A stretch of 64,000 bases of DNA. Origin: Corynebacterium maris DSM 45190 (GTDB taxonomy: Bacteria; Actinomycetota; Actinomycetes; Mycobacteriales; Mycobacteriaceae). The stretch spans positions 1,054,001 to 1,118,000 of the forward strand of contig NC_021915.1 of assembly GCF_000442645.1 (NCBI RefSeq). The letters run 5' to 3'. Below the pieces are notes generated by a model, which was not told the DNA's origin, did no database searches, and was given only the letters and a program-made list of their open reading frames with translations. This document shows, in pieces, positions 1 to 8,834 of the stretch; within the stretch, counting starts at the first letter, position 1, and each line of letters starts with the position of its first letter. The translations under genes were made by a program, and so were the position numbers.

Positions 1-2370
1 ACCGGCCAGTACGAGATGGACTCCTGGGCCTACCAGCACCGCTCGGGCGAGCAGATGGAGAGCGAAGGCGAGGAAGGACGTTCCGGTGACGAACAGTCCA
101 AACGCGGCCGCGCCGAGGTCGCCGGCGCCGGCGGACCGACGATCGGCTCCTGGCGCTACGACCTCGACTCCACCCTCGAGCACCCTAGGACCGTTTTCCA
201 GATCCTCAAGCGCCACTACTCCCGCTACACCCCGGAGATGGTGGAGGAGACGTGCGGCATCTCCCGCGAGGACTTCGACTACCTGGCCCGAACCATCACC
301 GAGAACTCCGGCCGCGAACGCACCACGTGCTTCGCCTACGCCCTCGGCTGGACTCAACACACCCTCGGCGCGCAGTTCATCCGCACCGCGTCCATCCTGC
401 AACTGCTGCTGGGCAACATCGGCCGCCCGGGCGGTGGCGTCATGGCGCTGCGCGGACACGCCTCCATCCAGGGCTCGACCGACATTCCGACGCTCTATGA
501 CCTGCTGCCGGGTTACCTGCCGATGCCCAGCGTGGACGCCCAGAGCCTCGACAAGTATCTGGACAATGTCCGGTCGATCGACCAGAAGGGCTTCTGGCAC
601 AACGCCCCCGACTACATGGTCAGCCTGCTCAAGGCCTGGTACGGCGACTACGCCACCGAGGACAACGACTGGGGATTCAACTTCATCCCGAAGATCACCG
701 GCCACCACGACACCTATCACACCGTGGAAGGAATGATGCGCGGCGAAGTAGACGGCTACTTCGTCTTCGGACAGAACCCCGCGGTCGGATCCGCCAACGG
801 CAAGTTCCAACGCATGGGCCTGTCGCACCTGAAGTGGCTGGTGGTCCGCGACTTCCAACAAATTGAAACCGCCACCTTCTGGAAGGACGGCCCCGAAATC
901 GAGACCGGCGAACTGGTCACCGAGGAGATCGACACCGAAGTCTTCTTCATGCCGGCGGCCAACCACGTCGAAAAGGCCGGCACCTTCACCCAGACCCAAC
1001 GCATGCTGCAGTGGCGCCACCAGGCCGTCCAACCGCCGGGACAAGCCACCAGCGAACTCGAGTTCTTCCACAAGCTCGGCAATCGGCTCCGCGAAAAGGT
1101 CGCCGACTCCACCGACCCCCGCGACCTCCCGCTCCAGGCCATTACCTGGGACTACCCGACCGACGAGCACGGCGACCCAGACGCGGAGGCCGTGCTGGCC
1201 GAGATCAACGGCTACCACGTCACCGGCGACAAGGCCGGCCAGCCGCTGTCCGCCTACGGCGAGATGAAGGCCGACGGCTCCACGGCCGGAGGCTGCTGGA
1301 TCTACACCGGCGTGTACGCCGACGGCGTCAACCAGGCGGCCCGACGCACACCCGGCCGGGAACAAAACGACGTCGCCCTCGAATGGGGCTGGGCGTGGCC
1401 CGCCAACCGTCGCATCCTCTACAACCGCGCCTCGGCCGACCCACAGGGCAAGCCCTGGAGCGAACGCAAGAAATACGTCTGGTGGAGCGACGAAGACGGC
1501 AAGTGGATCAGCGCCGACAACGTCGACTTCCCGCCGAACCTACACCCGGACCACCGCCCGGAGGAGAACGACGTCGGCGTCGCCGCCCTCTCCGGCAACG
1601 ATCCGTTCATCATGCAGTCCGACGGCAAGGGCTGGCTCTACGCTCCCAACGGCACCGTCGACGGCCCGCTGCCCACCCACTACGAGCCGCAGGAATCCCC
1701 CGTGGCCAACCCGGTGTACAAGCAGCAGGCCAGTCCCGCCCGCATCACGCTGCCGCGCGAGGACAACCTCAGCGCCCCCAGCGCAGGCGCGCCGGGTGCG
1801 GAGGTGTATCCGTACATCTTCACCACCTACCGGTTGACCGAGCACCACACCGCCGGCGGAATGAGCCGTTGGCTGCCCTACCTCTCGGAACTGCAGCCGG
1901 AGATGTTCTGCGAGATCTCGCCGGAACTCGCCGACGAGCACGGCCTAGAGGACTATGGGTGGGCGACGATCATTTCGCCACGCTCGGCCATCGAGGTCAA
2001 GTGTCTGGTCACCGAACGCGTCAAACCCCTGACCATCGCCGGCGAGACCTTCCATCAGATCGGCCTGCCGTACCACTGGGCCAACGGCGGCAACGCCGTC
2101 GTCGAGGGGGACGCGGCCAACGACCTGCTGGGCGTGACCTTGGATCCGAACATCCAGATCCAGGAGTCGAAGGTCGGTTCCTGCGCCATCATCCCGGGGC
2201 GCCGTCCCCGCGGCGAGGCCCTGACCAGGCTGGTCAAGGAGTATCAGGAGCGCGCGGGTCTGACCACCGAAACCGGCAATAAGCTGCTGACCATGGAGGA
2301 CGCTTTCACCCAGACAGTCAAGGACGACAACGAGGAAGACATCGACGACGACGGCGGGAAGGAAGAATAG
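1..2370 (+). CDS. fdhA: Formate dehydrogenase catalytic (alpha) subunit, copy 1, 5'-truncated by window edge
   Basis: This is the C-terminal roughly 790 residues of a molybdopterin (bis-MGD) formate dehydrogenase that oxidises formate to CO2. The frame is open from base 1, so the N-terminal [4Fe-4S] domain and the Sec/Cys active-site residue lie outside the window. Visible family blocks include FQILKRHYSRYTPEMV, the GHASIQGSTDIPTLY block, FGQNPAV, and a C-terminal molybdopterin dinucleotide-binding domain. It closely resembles the copy at 8835-12140, with a different linker around residues 10-40 that is rich in E, G and R. The next gene's ATG follows the TAG stop with no gap, so translation is probably coupled. 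Whether this copy is also a selenoprotein cannot be seen here. Confidence 0.95.
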   Translation, partial: TGQYEMDSWAYQHRSGEQMESEGEEGRSGDEQSKRGRAEVAGAGGPTIGSWRYDLDSTLEHPRTVFQILKRHYSRYTPEMVEETCGISREDFDYLARTITENSGRERTTCFAYALGWTQHTLGAQFIRTASILQLLLGNIGRPGGGVMALRGHASIQGSTDIPTLYDLLPGYLPMPSVDAQSLDKYLDNVRSIDQKGFWHNAPDYMVSLLKAWYGDYATEDNDWGFNFIPKITGHHDTYHTVEGMMRGEVDGYFVFGQNPAVGSANGKFQRMGLSHLKWLVVRDFQQIETATFWKDGPEIETGELVTEEIDTEVFFMPAANHVEKAGTFTQTQRMLQWRHQAVQPPGQATSELEFFHKLGNRLREKVADSTDPRDLPLQAITWDYPTDEHGDPDAEAVLAEINGYHVTGDKAGQPLSAYGEMKADGSTAGGCWIYTGVYADGVNQAARRTPGREQNDVALEWGWAWPANRRILYNRASADPQGKPWSERKKYVWWSDEDGKWISADNVDFPPNLHPDHRPEENDVGVAALSGNDPFIMQSDGKGWLYAPNGTVDGPLPTHYEPQESPVANPVYKQQASPARITLPREDNLSAPSAGAPGAEVYPYIFTTYRLTEHHTAGGMSRWLPYLSELQPEMFCEISPELADEHGLEDYGWATIISPRSAIEVKCLVTERVKPLTIAGETFHQIGLPYHWANGGNAVVEGDAANDLLGVTLDPNIQIQESKVGSCAIIPGRRPRGEALTRLVKEYQERAGLTTETGNKLLTMEDAFTQTVKDDNEEDIDDDGGKEE

Positions 2371-3375
2371 ATGACGATCAACCCGTTGATCGAGACGCCC
2401 GAGGAGCTCCGGTACGGGGCCGACGAGCACCCCCGCAAGGGCTTTTTCACGGACACCTCCATCTGCATCGGTTGCAAGGCCTGCGAGGTCGCCTGCAAGG
2501 AATGGAACCACAACCCGGTGGACTCGGACTACGAACTCTCCGAATCCTCCTACGACAACACTGAGGCCCTCGGCGCCGACACCTGGCGCCACGTCGCCTT
2601 CATCGAGCAGGACGACGAACAAATCGAGAAGGCGCGCGAGTCTGGGCGCCAACTGGTGGGGTTGGGGATGCCGTCCGTCGGCTCGCCGGAGCAGGATAAG
2701 CCGGTGGACACCACGCCGCCGGATACCCCGGATTTTCGGTGGTTGATGTCTTCGGACGTGTGCAAGCACTGCACGAACGCCGGTTGTCTGGACGTGTGTC
2801 CGACCGGTGCGTTGTTCCGCACCGAGCACGGCACCGTGGTCGTGCAGGATGATGTGTGCAACGGTTGTGGCACGTGTGTCGCGGGTTGCCCGTTCGGGGT
2901 CATCGAACGCCGCACCGACGGTGGCGTGGAGAAAAAACAGAGCCATGGCCGCGACGACGGGCATCACGCCGCGGGGGAGGGGGAACCCACCAATGTGGGC
3001 GTCGCCCAGAAGTGCACCCTGTGCTACGACCGGATGAAAGACGGCCAAACCCCGGCGTGTGCGCAGGCATGCCCCACCACCTCCATCAAATACGGCGAGT
3101 ACGACGACCTGCTGGCCACCGCCAAGGAACGCGTGGCTGAGCTGCACGCCCAAGGCATGACCGAGGCCCGACTGTACGGCGCCAACGACAACGACGGCGT
3201 CGGCGGCACCGGTTCGATCTTCCTGCTGCTCGACGAACCGGAGGTCTACGGGCTACCGCCGGATCCGCGGGTGCCCACCGCGGATCTGCCCCGGATGGTC
3301 AAGACCGCCGGCGCCGCGGCGCTGGGCATGGTCGGCGCCGCCGTCGGCGTCTTCCTGATGGGAGGCCGCAAGTGA
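2371..3375 (+). CDS. fdhB: Formate dehydrogenase iron-sulfur (beta) subunit, copy 1
   Basis: Electron-transfer subunit of 334 residues passing electrons from the catalytic subunit toward the membrane. Four ferredoxin-type cysteine groups are visible: CIGCKACEVACKEWN near residue 30, CKHCTNAGCLDVCP near 130, CNGCGTCVAGCP near 165, and CTLCYDRM plus CAQACP near 215-235. This matches the four-[4Fe-4S] FdnH/HybA-type architecture. The C-terminal 25 residues form one hydrophobic helix that could anchor it to the membrane. It starts at the ATG directly after the alpha-subunit stop and overlaps the NrfD gene by 4 bases (GTGA). The paralogue is at 12144-13133. Confidence 0.95.
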   Translation: MTINPLIETPEELRYGADEHPRKGFFTDTSICIGCKACEVACKEWNHNPVDSDYELSESSYDNTEALGADTWRHVAFIEQDDEQIEKARESGRQLVGLGMPSVGSPEQDKPVDTTPPDTPDFRWLMSSDVCKHCTNAGCLDVCPTGALFRTEHGTVVVQDDVCNGCGTCVAGCPFGVIERRTDGGVEKKQSHGRDDGHHAAGEGEPTNVGVAQKCTLCYDRMKDGQTPACAQACPTTSIKYGEYDDLLATAKERVAELHAQGMTEARLYGANDNDGVGGTGSIFLLLDEPEVYGLPPDPRVPTADLPRMVKTAGAAALGMVGAAVGVFLMGGRK

Positions 3376-4436
3376 CCGCACCCAGATTCTCCGCTAGGGG
3401 CAAGCCCGGACGGAAACGTCGCCGCAGGGCCGGCGCGGACGACGGCTCCAAGCCGATGCAGATGGTGCCGGACGTCGAGTTCGACACTTATTACAACCGC
3501 CCCGTGGTCAAGGCACCGCCGTGGGAGTGGCCGATCGCCGCCTACCTTTTCCTCGGCGGCGCCGCCGGCGGCTCCGCCATCCTGGGCCTCGGCGCGCAGC
3601 TGACCGGCCGGCCCACGCTGCGCCGCAACAGCCGCCTCGCGGCCCTCGGCACGGCGGGGGCGGGTTCGTTGGCTCTGATCGTCGACCTCGGACGTCCGGA
3701 ACGGCTGTTCAACATGTTCCGCGTGTTCAAACCGTCCTCGCCGATGAACATGGGTTCCTGGCTGCTGGCGGCCTTCGGCACGACCTCCGGCGTCGCGGCG
3801 GCGGCGGAACTCGATGAGCTGACCGGCCGGAAGATCCCGCTTCCGGACATGCTGCGCAACACCCTGAAGCTCGCGGCGAGCCCGGCCGGGGCGGTCACCG
3901 GTGTGCTGGGCGCACCACTGGCGGTCTACACCGCGATCCTCTTCAGTGACACCGCCGTGCCCGCGTGGAACTCCGCCAAGGACCACCTGCCGTTTCTCTT
4001 CGTCAGTTCGGCGGCCGCCGCGTCCGGCGGACTGGCCATGATCACCACCCCGGTCGAAGAGACCGGGCCCGCGCGCGGCTTCGCGGTTCTCGGGGCGGTC
4101 GGCGACGTCGCCGCCACCAAGATCCAGGACGCGCGCATGGACGAGGTCTCGAATGAGCCCTACCGCAGCGGTAAGCCCGGCAGGCTGCTGAAATGGGCGG
4201 AACGTCTCGTAGTCGCCGGCGGCGTCGGCGCCGCGGTCGGTGGCCGCAGCCGGGTAATTGCCGGGCTATCCGGCGCTGCACTGCTCGCCGGTTCCGCGTT
4301 GACCCGTTTCGGAGTGTTGGAGGCGGGCCTCGCTTCGGTGAGGGACCCGAAATATGTGGTGGATCCGCAGAAGCGCCGCCTCGAGGAGCGCCGCCGCGCC
4401 GGCACGGTGGACGATTCAATCACCACCGTCGGCTGA
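3372..4436 (+). CDS. NrfD-family membrane subunit of formate dehydrogenase, copy 1
   Basis: Multi-pass membrane protein of 354 residues of the NrfD/PsrC type, expected to anchor the dehydrogenase and pass electrons to the quinone pool. Several hydrophobic helices are visible from about residue 50 onward. The conserved glycine-rich first helix (YLFLGGAAGGSAILG) and the DLGRPERLFNMFRVFKP loop are characteristic. It starts at a GTG overlapping the beta-subunit stop, giving a coupled three-gene operon. There is no cytochrome b (FdnI-type) gene, so NrfD-type quinone coupling is inferred. A longer paralogue is at 13130-14362. Confidence 0.9.
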   Translation: MTAPRFSARGKPGRKRRRRAGADDGSKPMQMVPDVEFDTYYNRPVVKAPPWEWPIAAYLFLGGAAGGSAILGLGAQLTGRPTLRRNSRLAALGTAGAGSLALIVDLGRPERLFNMFRVFKPSSPMNMGSWLLAAFGTTSGVAAAAELDELTGRKIPLPDMLRNTLKLAASPAGAVTGVLGAPLAVYTAILFSDTAVPAWNSAKDHLPFLFVSSAAAASGGLAMITTPVEETGPARGFAVLGAVGDVAATKIQDARMDEVSNEPYRSGKPGRLLKWAERLVVAGGVGAAVGGRSRVIAGLSGAALLAGSALTRFGVLEAGLASVRDPKYVVDPQKRRLEERRRAGTVDDSITTVG

Positions 4437-4487
4437 GCACGGACAGGCGAACACCGCCGCCGGCGGCGCTCAGCTACGCCGGCCCGG

Positions 4488-5615
4488 TCAGTAGTCGATC
4501 TTCTCCTTCTCCGGGAACGCGGTCTTGCCGGCGGACTCGGCGTCCCAGGACTCTCGCGAGATGCGCTGCAGTTCCTGGACCGGCTCCTTGCGCAGTTCCG
4601 TGTACTTGTTCAGTGCGGCCGGGACAGAATCCTCGGAGACGAGGCAGTCGGCCAGCACACCGGCGTCGAGGACGGCGGAGTTCGCGCCCTGGCCTTGGTG
4701 GTGCAGCATGGCGTGGGCGGCGTCGCCGATCAGGACGACGGCGTCGGTGTTCCACTGCTCCTGCGGGTCCAGGTCAGCGGCGGCGCGCTGGTTGACCGTG
4801 GCCCAGTCGAGTTTGGCGATGATCTTGAGCAGCCGCTCGTCGAAGTTTCGGCACATCTCCAGCACCTCCTCCTGGGAGACGTTCGGGTTCCAGGTGGTGT
4901 CCGGGTGCGGGAAGGTGATGTCGAAGGAGATCTGGCCGTTCTCGCCGCGGTGGCGCAGCGGCAGGAAGTAGATCATGCCGCCCGTCTCGGTGTCGAGGTA
5001 CATGCGCAGGTTGTCGTCGATGAGCAGACCCTCGCCGAGGGAGCCGTCGATGACCGCCCGGTAGGCGTGGGCGTAGGCAGGGACGGGCTGGGAGTCGGAC
5101 CACAGTGCGCGGACCTTGGACTTGATGCCGTCGGCGCCGACCAAGACGTCGAAGGTTTCTTCAGTGCCGTCGGTGAATTTTACGGTGACGGAGTCGCCGT
5201 TGTCCGTGATCTCTTCGGCGCGGTGGCCCAGCTGGAGCACGCCTTCGGGCAGCTGGGAGTGCAGGGCGTCGACGAAGTCGCGGCGGTGGATCATGCGGGT
5301 GTTGTGCTTTTCGCCGCCTTCTTCGAGGTGGGGCCAGACTTCGCGGTTGAGCACGTTGCCCTTCGCGTCGAGGATCTCGAAATAGTCGGAGGGGGAGGTG
5401 ACTTTCTCGATGGCTTCGAAGACGCCGAGCTTTTTGAACAGCTTGACGGTCGCCGGGCGCAGACCGATGCCTGCGCCGACTTCACCGGACTTGGGGGCCT
5501 GCTCGTAGACCTTGACGTCTGCGCCGATCCGGGACAGCGCCAGGCCCGCGGTGGAACCCGCGAAGCCGCCGCCGATGACGCCGATCTTCAGGTTCTGGAT
5601 GTCTTCCTTCTTCAT
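4488..5615 (-). CDS. FAD-dependent class A aromatic monooxygenase (salicylate/3-hydroxybenzoate hydroxylase-like)
   Basis: A 375-residue flavoprotein of the UbiH/PHBH group, which uses NAD(P)H and O2 to hydroxylate a substrate, usually an aromatic ring. The N-terminal Rossmann motif GVIGGGFAGSTAGLAL (near residue 13), the VGADGIKSKVR (DG) motif near 150-165, and the LIGDAAHAMLHHQGQGAN (GD) motif near 290 are all present, so it should bind FAD. It is the last gene of a minus-strand operon after two phosphotriesterase-like genes and ends convergently with the formate dehydrogenase operon. The substrate is unknown. An AGAGG ribosome site precedes the ATG. Confidence 0.88.
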   Translation of the reverse strand: MKKEDIQNLKIGVIGGGFAGSTAGLALSRIGADVKVYEQAPKSGEVGAGIGLRPATVKLFKKLGVFEAIEKVTSPSDYFEILDAKGNVLNREVWPHLEEGGEKHNTRMIHRRDFVDALHSQLPEGVLQLGHRAEEITDNGDSVTVKFTDGTEETFDVLVGADGIKSKVRALWSDSQPVPAYAHAYRAVIDGSLGEGLLIDDNLRMYLDTETGGMIYFLPLRHRGENGQISFDITFPHPDTTWNPNVSQEEVLEMCRNFDERLLKIIAKLDWATVNQRAAADLDPQEQWNTDAVVLIGDAAHAMLHHQGQGANSAVLDAGVLADCLVSEDSVPAALNKYTELRKEPVQELQRISRESWDAESAGKTAFPEKEKIDY

Positions 5616-5663
5616 GGTCTTGCCTCTTTCTTGTGGGGGTGGGGCAGATGGTGGGGAAGTGCT

Positions 5664-6614
5664 TTAGGAATCGAGGGTGAGGAACGCGGCGGGGTTGGTG
5701 ACGAAAATGCGCTCGATGGTCTCGTCGTCCACTCCGTTGTCCTTCAGATCCGGGATCAGGTCCTCGAAGATGTAGTTGACGGTGTGGCCCTTGACGCCCG
5801 GCCAGCCGAGCGGGGAGCAGTTGGCGTCGGCGGAAGCCAGCACGGCGTCGACGTCCTTGGTGACCCACTTCATGAAGTGCTCCATGCGCTCGTCGCGGTC
5901 GCGGGCCCAAAACGGCGGGTCCGGCAGCTGCTTTTCATAGCCGAAGGTGTCGAAGCCGAGGATCCCGCCCTGTTCGACGATCCACTCGTCGGGGGTGTTC
6001 GGGGCGTTGACGCCGTCGTCGACGTGTCCGAAGAGCACCCGGTCCAGGCTGAGCCCTTCGTCGGTGAGGACTTCGACGGCCGGCTGCGGGTCGATGGCCA
6101 GATGGGTGAAGATCGGCACGCCGGTGTCCTTGGCTGCGCGGGCCGCGGCGCGGTAGATGCGCTTGTCCAGCTCGGTCATTTTGCCGCCGCGGGAGACGCC
6201 GACCTTGATGATGCCGGCTTTGGCGCCGGTGTCGCCGATGCCGACGGTGATTTCGTGCATGAATTGGCGGTAGAGGTAGTCCACCGAGGCGTGTTCGAAG
6301 AAGGGCAGGGCGGTGTCGCCGCCGACGAAGCCGGTACAGGCGACGATGTGCACGCCGGTCTTGGCGGACAGTGACTTGTAGTAGTCGATGTCGCGGCCGT
6401 TGCAGATGCCGGTGGCGTCGACGAAGGTGCGTCCGCCGTACTCGGCGAATTTCTGTAGCTTCGGCACGGTCTCCTCGTAGCGGACGACCGGGTCCTTCCA
6501 CCACTTGGTGTCGAGTTCGGAGCCGGGCATGCCGTACCCGATGTGCTCGTGGATGGCGACGTAGCCGAGGGTTTCCGGAGCGACCGGTCCCAGGACTGTG
6601 TTGACGTGGGGCAT
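5664..6614 (-). CDS. Phosphotriesterase-family metallohydrolase, apparently intact
   Basis: A 316-residue amidohydrolase-superfamily protein of the phosphotriesterase/PHP/PLL branch, whose members hydrolyse lactones or phosphate esters with a two-metal centre. All metal ligands expected for the family are visible: H-E-H near residue 22, the bridging lysine in AGIIKVG near 137, histidines in FTHLAID near 172 and FGHVDDG near 200, and aspartate in ASADAN near 268. It sits 12 bases after the paralogue at 6627-7613, and its AAGGAG ribosome site abuts that gene's stop. Grouping with a flavin monooxygenase suggests a lactone or ester catabolic step. That role is inference. Confidence 0.88.
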   Translation of the reverse strand: MPHVNTVLGPVAPETLGYVAIHEHIGYGMPGSELDTKWWKDPVVRYEETVPKLQKFAEYGGRTFVDATGICNGRDIDYYKSLSAKTGVHIVACTGFVGGDTALPFFEHASVDYLYRQFMHEITVGIGDTGAKAGIIKVGVSRGGKMTELDKRIYRAAARAAKDTGVPIFTHLAIDPQPAVEVLTDEGLSLDRVLFGHVDDGVNAPNTPDEWIVEQGGILGFDTFGYEKQLPDPPFWARDRDERMEHFMKWVTKDVDAVLASADANCSPLGWPGVKGHTVNYIFEDLIPDLKDNGVDDETIERIFVTNPAAFLTLDS

Positions 6615-6626
6615 GGTGGTTCTCCT

Positions 6627-7613
6627 TTATTTTCCGGCCAGCAGGGTGCGCGGGTTGTCGACGAGGATGCGGCGGGCGTCCTTATCGGACAGGCCGGCGG
6701 CTGTGGCCGCCGGGATGAACTGCTCGAGGACCGCGGTGTACGCGACGCCGTTGTCTTTGTGGGCCACGGCGACGCCGGTCGAGTTCGAGGACAGGATGAT
6801 CTTGTCGGCGTGGCCGGCGGCGACGAGTTCCAGGACCAGGGCCACGCGTTCGTCGTCACGCAGCAGCTCCTCGTCGTCGTTGACGCCGACGTGGTCGATT
6901 CCCACGAAGGCGCCCCGCTCGGCGACGGCGTCGGGATATCCGGCGTCGACTGCCTGTCGACGGTCGAGCCCGCCGATCAGAACCCGTGACTGGTCGAGGC
7001 CCTCGGAGAGGATGATTTCCAGCTCGGCGGCCGCGTCGGCGCCGTAGCGGAAGGAGGCGGCCGTGTCGGTGGACGCGGCGGCGCGGGCGGCGCCGCGGAA
7101 CAGCGACTCATCGGTCTCGGTCAGCCCGGCACGGGTGCCGGCGGTGGTGACCAGACCGGCGCTGGCGCGGCGCTCGATGCGCGGCACGACCATGCCCTCG
7201 GTGACTTCCGCGGTGAAAAGATTCGCGAACTTTTCGGCCGGCCACGGGGTCGGCGGGTTGGTCTGCGGAGTCAGGAAGTACCCGCCGAGCATGGCCTCCG
7301 GGCCCTGGCCGGTGGAGGCGATGACGTGGACGCCGGTGGCCTTGGCCAGTGACTCGTAGAGGTAGACGTCGCGGCCGTGGAACATGCCGGTGGAGTCGAC
7401 GATGGTGCCGCCGCCGGCGTTTTTGAAGGCGGTCAGCTTGTGCTTGAGGGTGTCGAAGATCGCGGCCTTGTCGATGGTGACGTCGTAGCCGTATTCGGCG
7501 CCGGGGTACACGGAGAGAAGGGATTCGTGTACGGCGACGACGCCGAGCTCTTCTGCCGGGACGGGGCCCAGGACGGTGTTGACGGTGCCGGTGGCTGGGG
7601 ATGCCTCTGCCAT
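6627..7613 (-). CDS. Phosphotriesterase-like protein lacking most metal ligands (probable pseudoenzyme)
   Basis: A 328-residue paralogue of the protein at 5664-6614. Both share the opening NTVLGPV block, the GGxTxVDxTG block and the overall length. By eye alignment, five of six canonical metal positions have changed: H-E-H became H-E-S, the bridging Lys is Thr, the two later histidines are Arg and Gly, and the catalytic Asp is Asn. The reading frame is intact and long, so it is probably expressed, perhaps as a partner or regulator of the intact copy, or as an enzyme with different chemistry. It is the first gene after the palindromic operator. An AAAGG ribosome site precedes the ATG, and a second out-of-frame ATG lies 7 bases upstream. 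Confidence 0.85.
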   Translation of the reverse strand: MAEASPATGTVNTVLGPVPAEELGVVAVHESLLSVYPGAEYGYDVTIDKAAIFDTLKHKLTAFKNAGGGTIVDSTGMFHGRDVYLYESLAKATGVHVIASTGQGPEAMLGGYFLTPQTNPPTPWPAEKFANLFTAEVTEGMVVPRIERRASAGLVTTAGTRAGLTETDESLFRGAARAAASTDTAASFRYGADAAAELEIILSEGLDQSRVLIGGLDRRQAVDAGYPDAVAERGAFVGIDHVGVNDDEELLRDDERVALVLELVAAGHADKIILSSNSTGVAVAHKDNGVAYTAVLEQFIPAATAAGLSDKDARRILVDNPRTLLAGK

Positions 7614-7824
7614 GGCTCATGCCTTTCTGCGGACGATCACTCAGGGGATGCGACTGAGTGGGGGAGGTGGGTCCGTGTCGGATCGGGCACCGTGGGAACG
7701 TCGGCGCCGGCGACTGGGCAACGCGGGCGGGCGGTCGTCGTTCTTCCGAAAAGGGGCCGTGGCCCACAGTGGGGGAAGGGGTGTGACCGTCCTTACGTTG
7801 TGCAACCAGAATGACATATTGTTA

Positions 7825-7847
7825 TGCCAAAGTCAACGACTTTGGCA
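7825..7847. promoter_or_regulatory. Perfect inverted-repeat operator, probable GntR-family binding site with overlapping promoter
   Basis: Ten-base arms TGCCAAAGTC and GACTTTGGCA flank a 3-base spacer with no mismatch. Read on the minus strand, the palindrome contains TTGACT, a good -35, followed at 17 bases by CATTCT with an upstream TG (extended -10 style). A bound repressor would therefore block the promoter of the phosphotriesterase operon. A 13-base match to its left half recurs upstream of gntR (8685-8697). The remaining roughly 180 bases between promoter and first ATG hold no gene that I can support. Binding is inferred. Confidence 0.7.
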
Positions 7848-7878
7848 CTGGTCACACGTTTGAAAGGGTATGGCGGCG

Positions 7879-8634
7879 CTAGCGGAAGGTCTCGGAGAAG
7901 CGGTAGGTGAACTCTTCCGCGCGGTGGAAGGCGATGCGCCATCCGGTGGCCTGACCGGACTCCAGAAAAAATGTCGTGGCGATGGCCAATAAGGCGTCGC
8001 CGGGTTCGACGCTCAGGCGGCGGGCCTGCGTGTCGTCCGCCGTCGTGGCCCACACCTCGTTTTCGGTGCGTCCCAGCTTCACGCCGTGGCTTTGTTCGAG
8101 CAGCTCGAAGGCCGAGCCGGACGACTCGAGCTCTTTATCGGTGGGGTGAAAGTCCACGGGTGCGTCCATGTACATGGTCGCCACCACGAGTGGCACGCCG
8201 TCGACGGAGATGATCCTGGTGAAGTTCAGTAGTTCCGTGTTTTTGTCCAGCCCCAACCGTGTACGCACGCGACTGGGCGCCTCGGCGCGGACTGCGGGCG
8301 TGACCGTCGAAGTCGGGTTCAGGCCTCTGTCGTTGAGGAAGCGCTGCAAGTTTCCGGCTCGGACCCCCGCCGGCCGCTCCACGCGGGCCGACGTGGCGGG
8401 AAACGTCCCCCGCCCCTGCTTTCGGTAAACGTACCCCTCGTCGGCGAGCTCCCCCAGGGCTTGCCGGACCGGTGCGCGGCTGACGCCGAAACGCTTCAGC
8501 AGCAACGCCTCGGTGATGGGTTCCGTCGGGTCGGCCTCGCCGGTGACGATCTCTTCGCGCAGGATGTCCTTGATCTGCCGGTAGAGCGGGACGCCGGACT
8601 GTTGGTCGAGCTCTGGGACGTTCACGTCCGGCAC
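7879..8634 (-). CDS. GntR/HutC-family transcriptional regulator
   Basis: A 251-residue regulator with an N-terminal winged helix (PLYRQIKDILREEI near residue 16, then SRAPVRQALGELADEGYVYRK near 52-72) and a C-terminal UTRA effector domain of the HutC subfamily. It probably represses the downstream phosphotriesterase/monooxygenase operon on the same strand and itself, because copies of a TGCCAAAGTCAAC element lie before both. The inducer is unknown. The annotated start is a GTG. A second GTG three codons in (base 8625) is better spaced from the AGAAGG ribosome site and may be the true start. Confidence 0.88.
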   Translation of the reverse strand: MPDVNVPELDQQSGVPLYRQIKDILREEIVTGEADPTEPITEALLLKRFGVSRAPVRQALGELADEGYVYRKQGRGTFPATSARVERPAGVRAGNLQRFLNDRGLNPTSTVTPAVRAEAPSRVRTRLGLDKNTELLNFTRIISVDGVPLVVATMYMDAPVDFHPTDKELESSGSAFELLEQSHGVKLGRTENEVWATTADDTQARRLSVEPGDALLAIATTFFLESGQATGWRIAFHRAEEFTYRFSETFR

Positions 8635-8684
8635 CTTCTTTCAGCGGTGGGGCGCGGGGCGCGGGACGCGACCCCGATGGGTAC

Positions 8685-8697
8685 TGCCAAAGTCAAC
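8685..8697. promoter_or_regulatory. Operator half-site upstream of gntR
   Basis: Thirteen bases, TGCCAAAGTCAAC, are identical to the left arm plus spacer of the operator at 7825-7847. The right arm here is degenerate (CATATGGTGC). It lies about 50 bases upstream of the gntR start, consistent with weaker autoregulation. It is also in the shared region facing the formate dehydrogenase gene at 8835. Confidence 0.55.
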
Positions 8698-8834
8698 CAT
8701 ATGGTGCGGACGTCAACCTCGGCGACGTCCCGGCAGAGAATTAGACCACGTTGGTATGTTCTAATTTGCCTCTTGTCGGATAGTGTAATCGCAGTTCAAA
8801 GGTAATTTTTATAGGCTGGCTTGTTTTAATCTCC

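Noticed and set aside
4452..4470. GC palindrome between the first NrfD and the monooxygenase gene
   Set aside because: It could fold but has no T tract on either strand, so I could not support it as a terminator.
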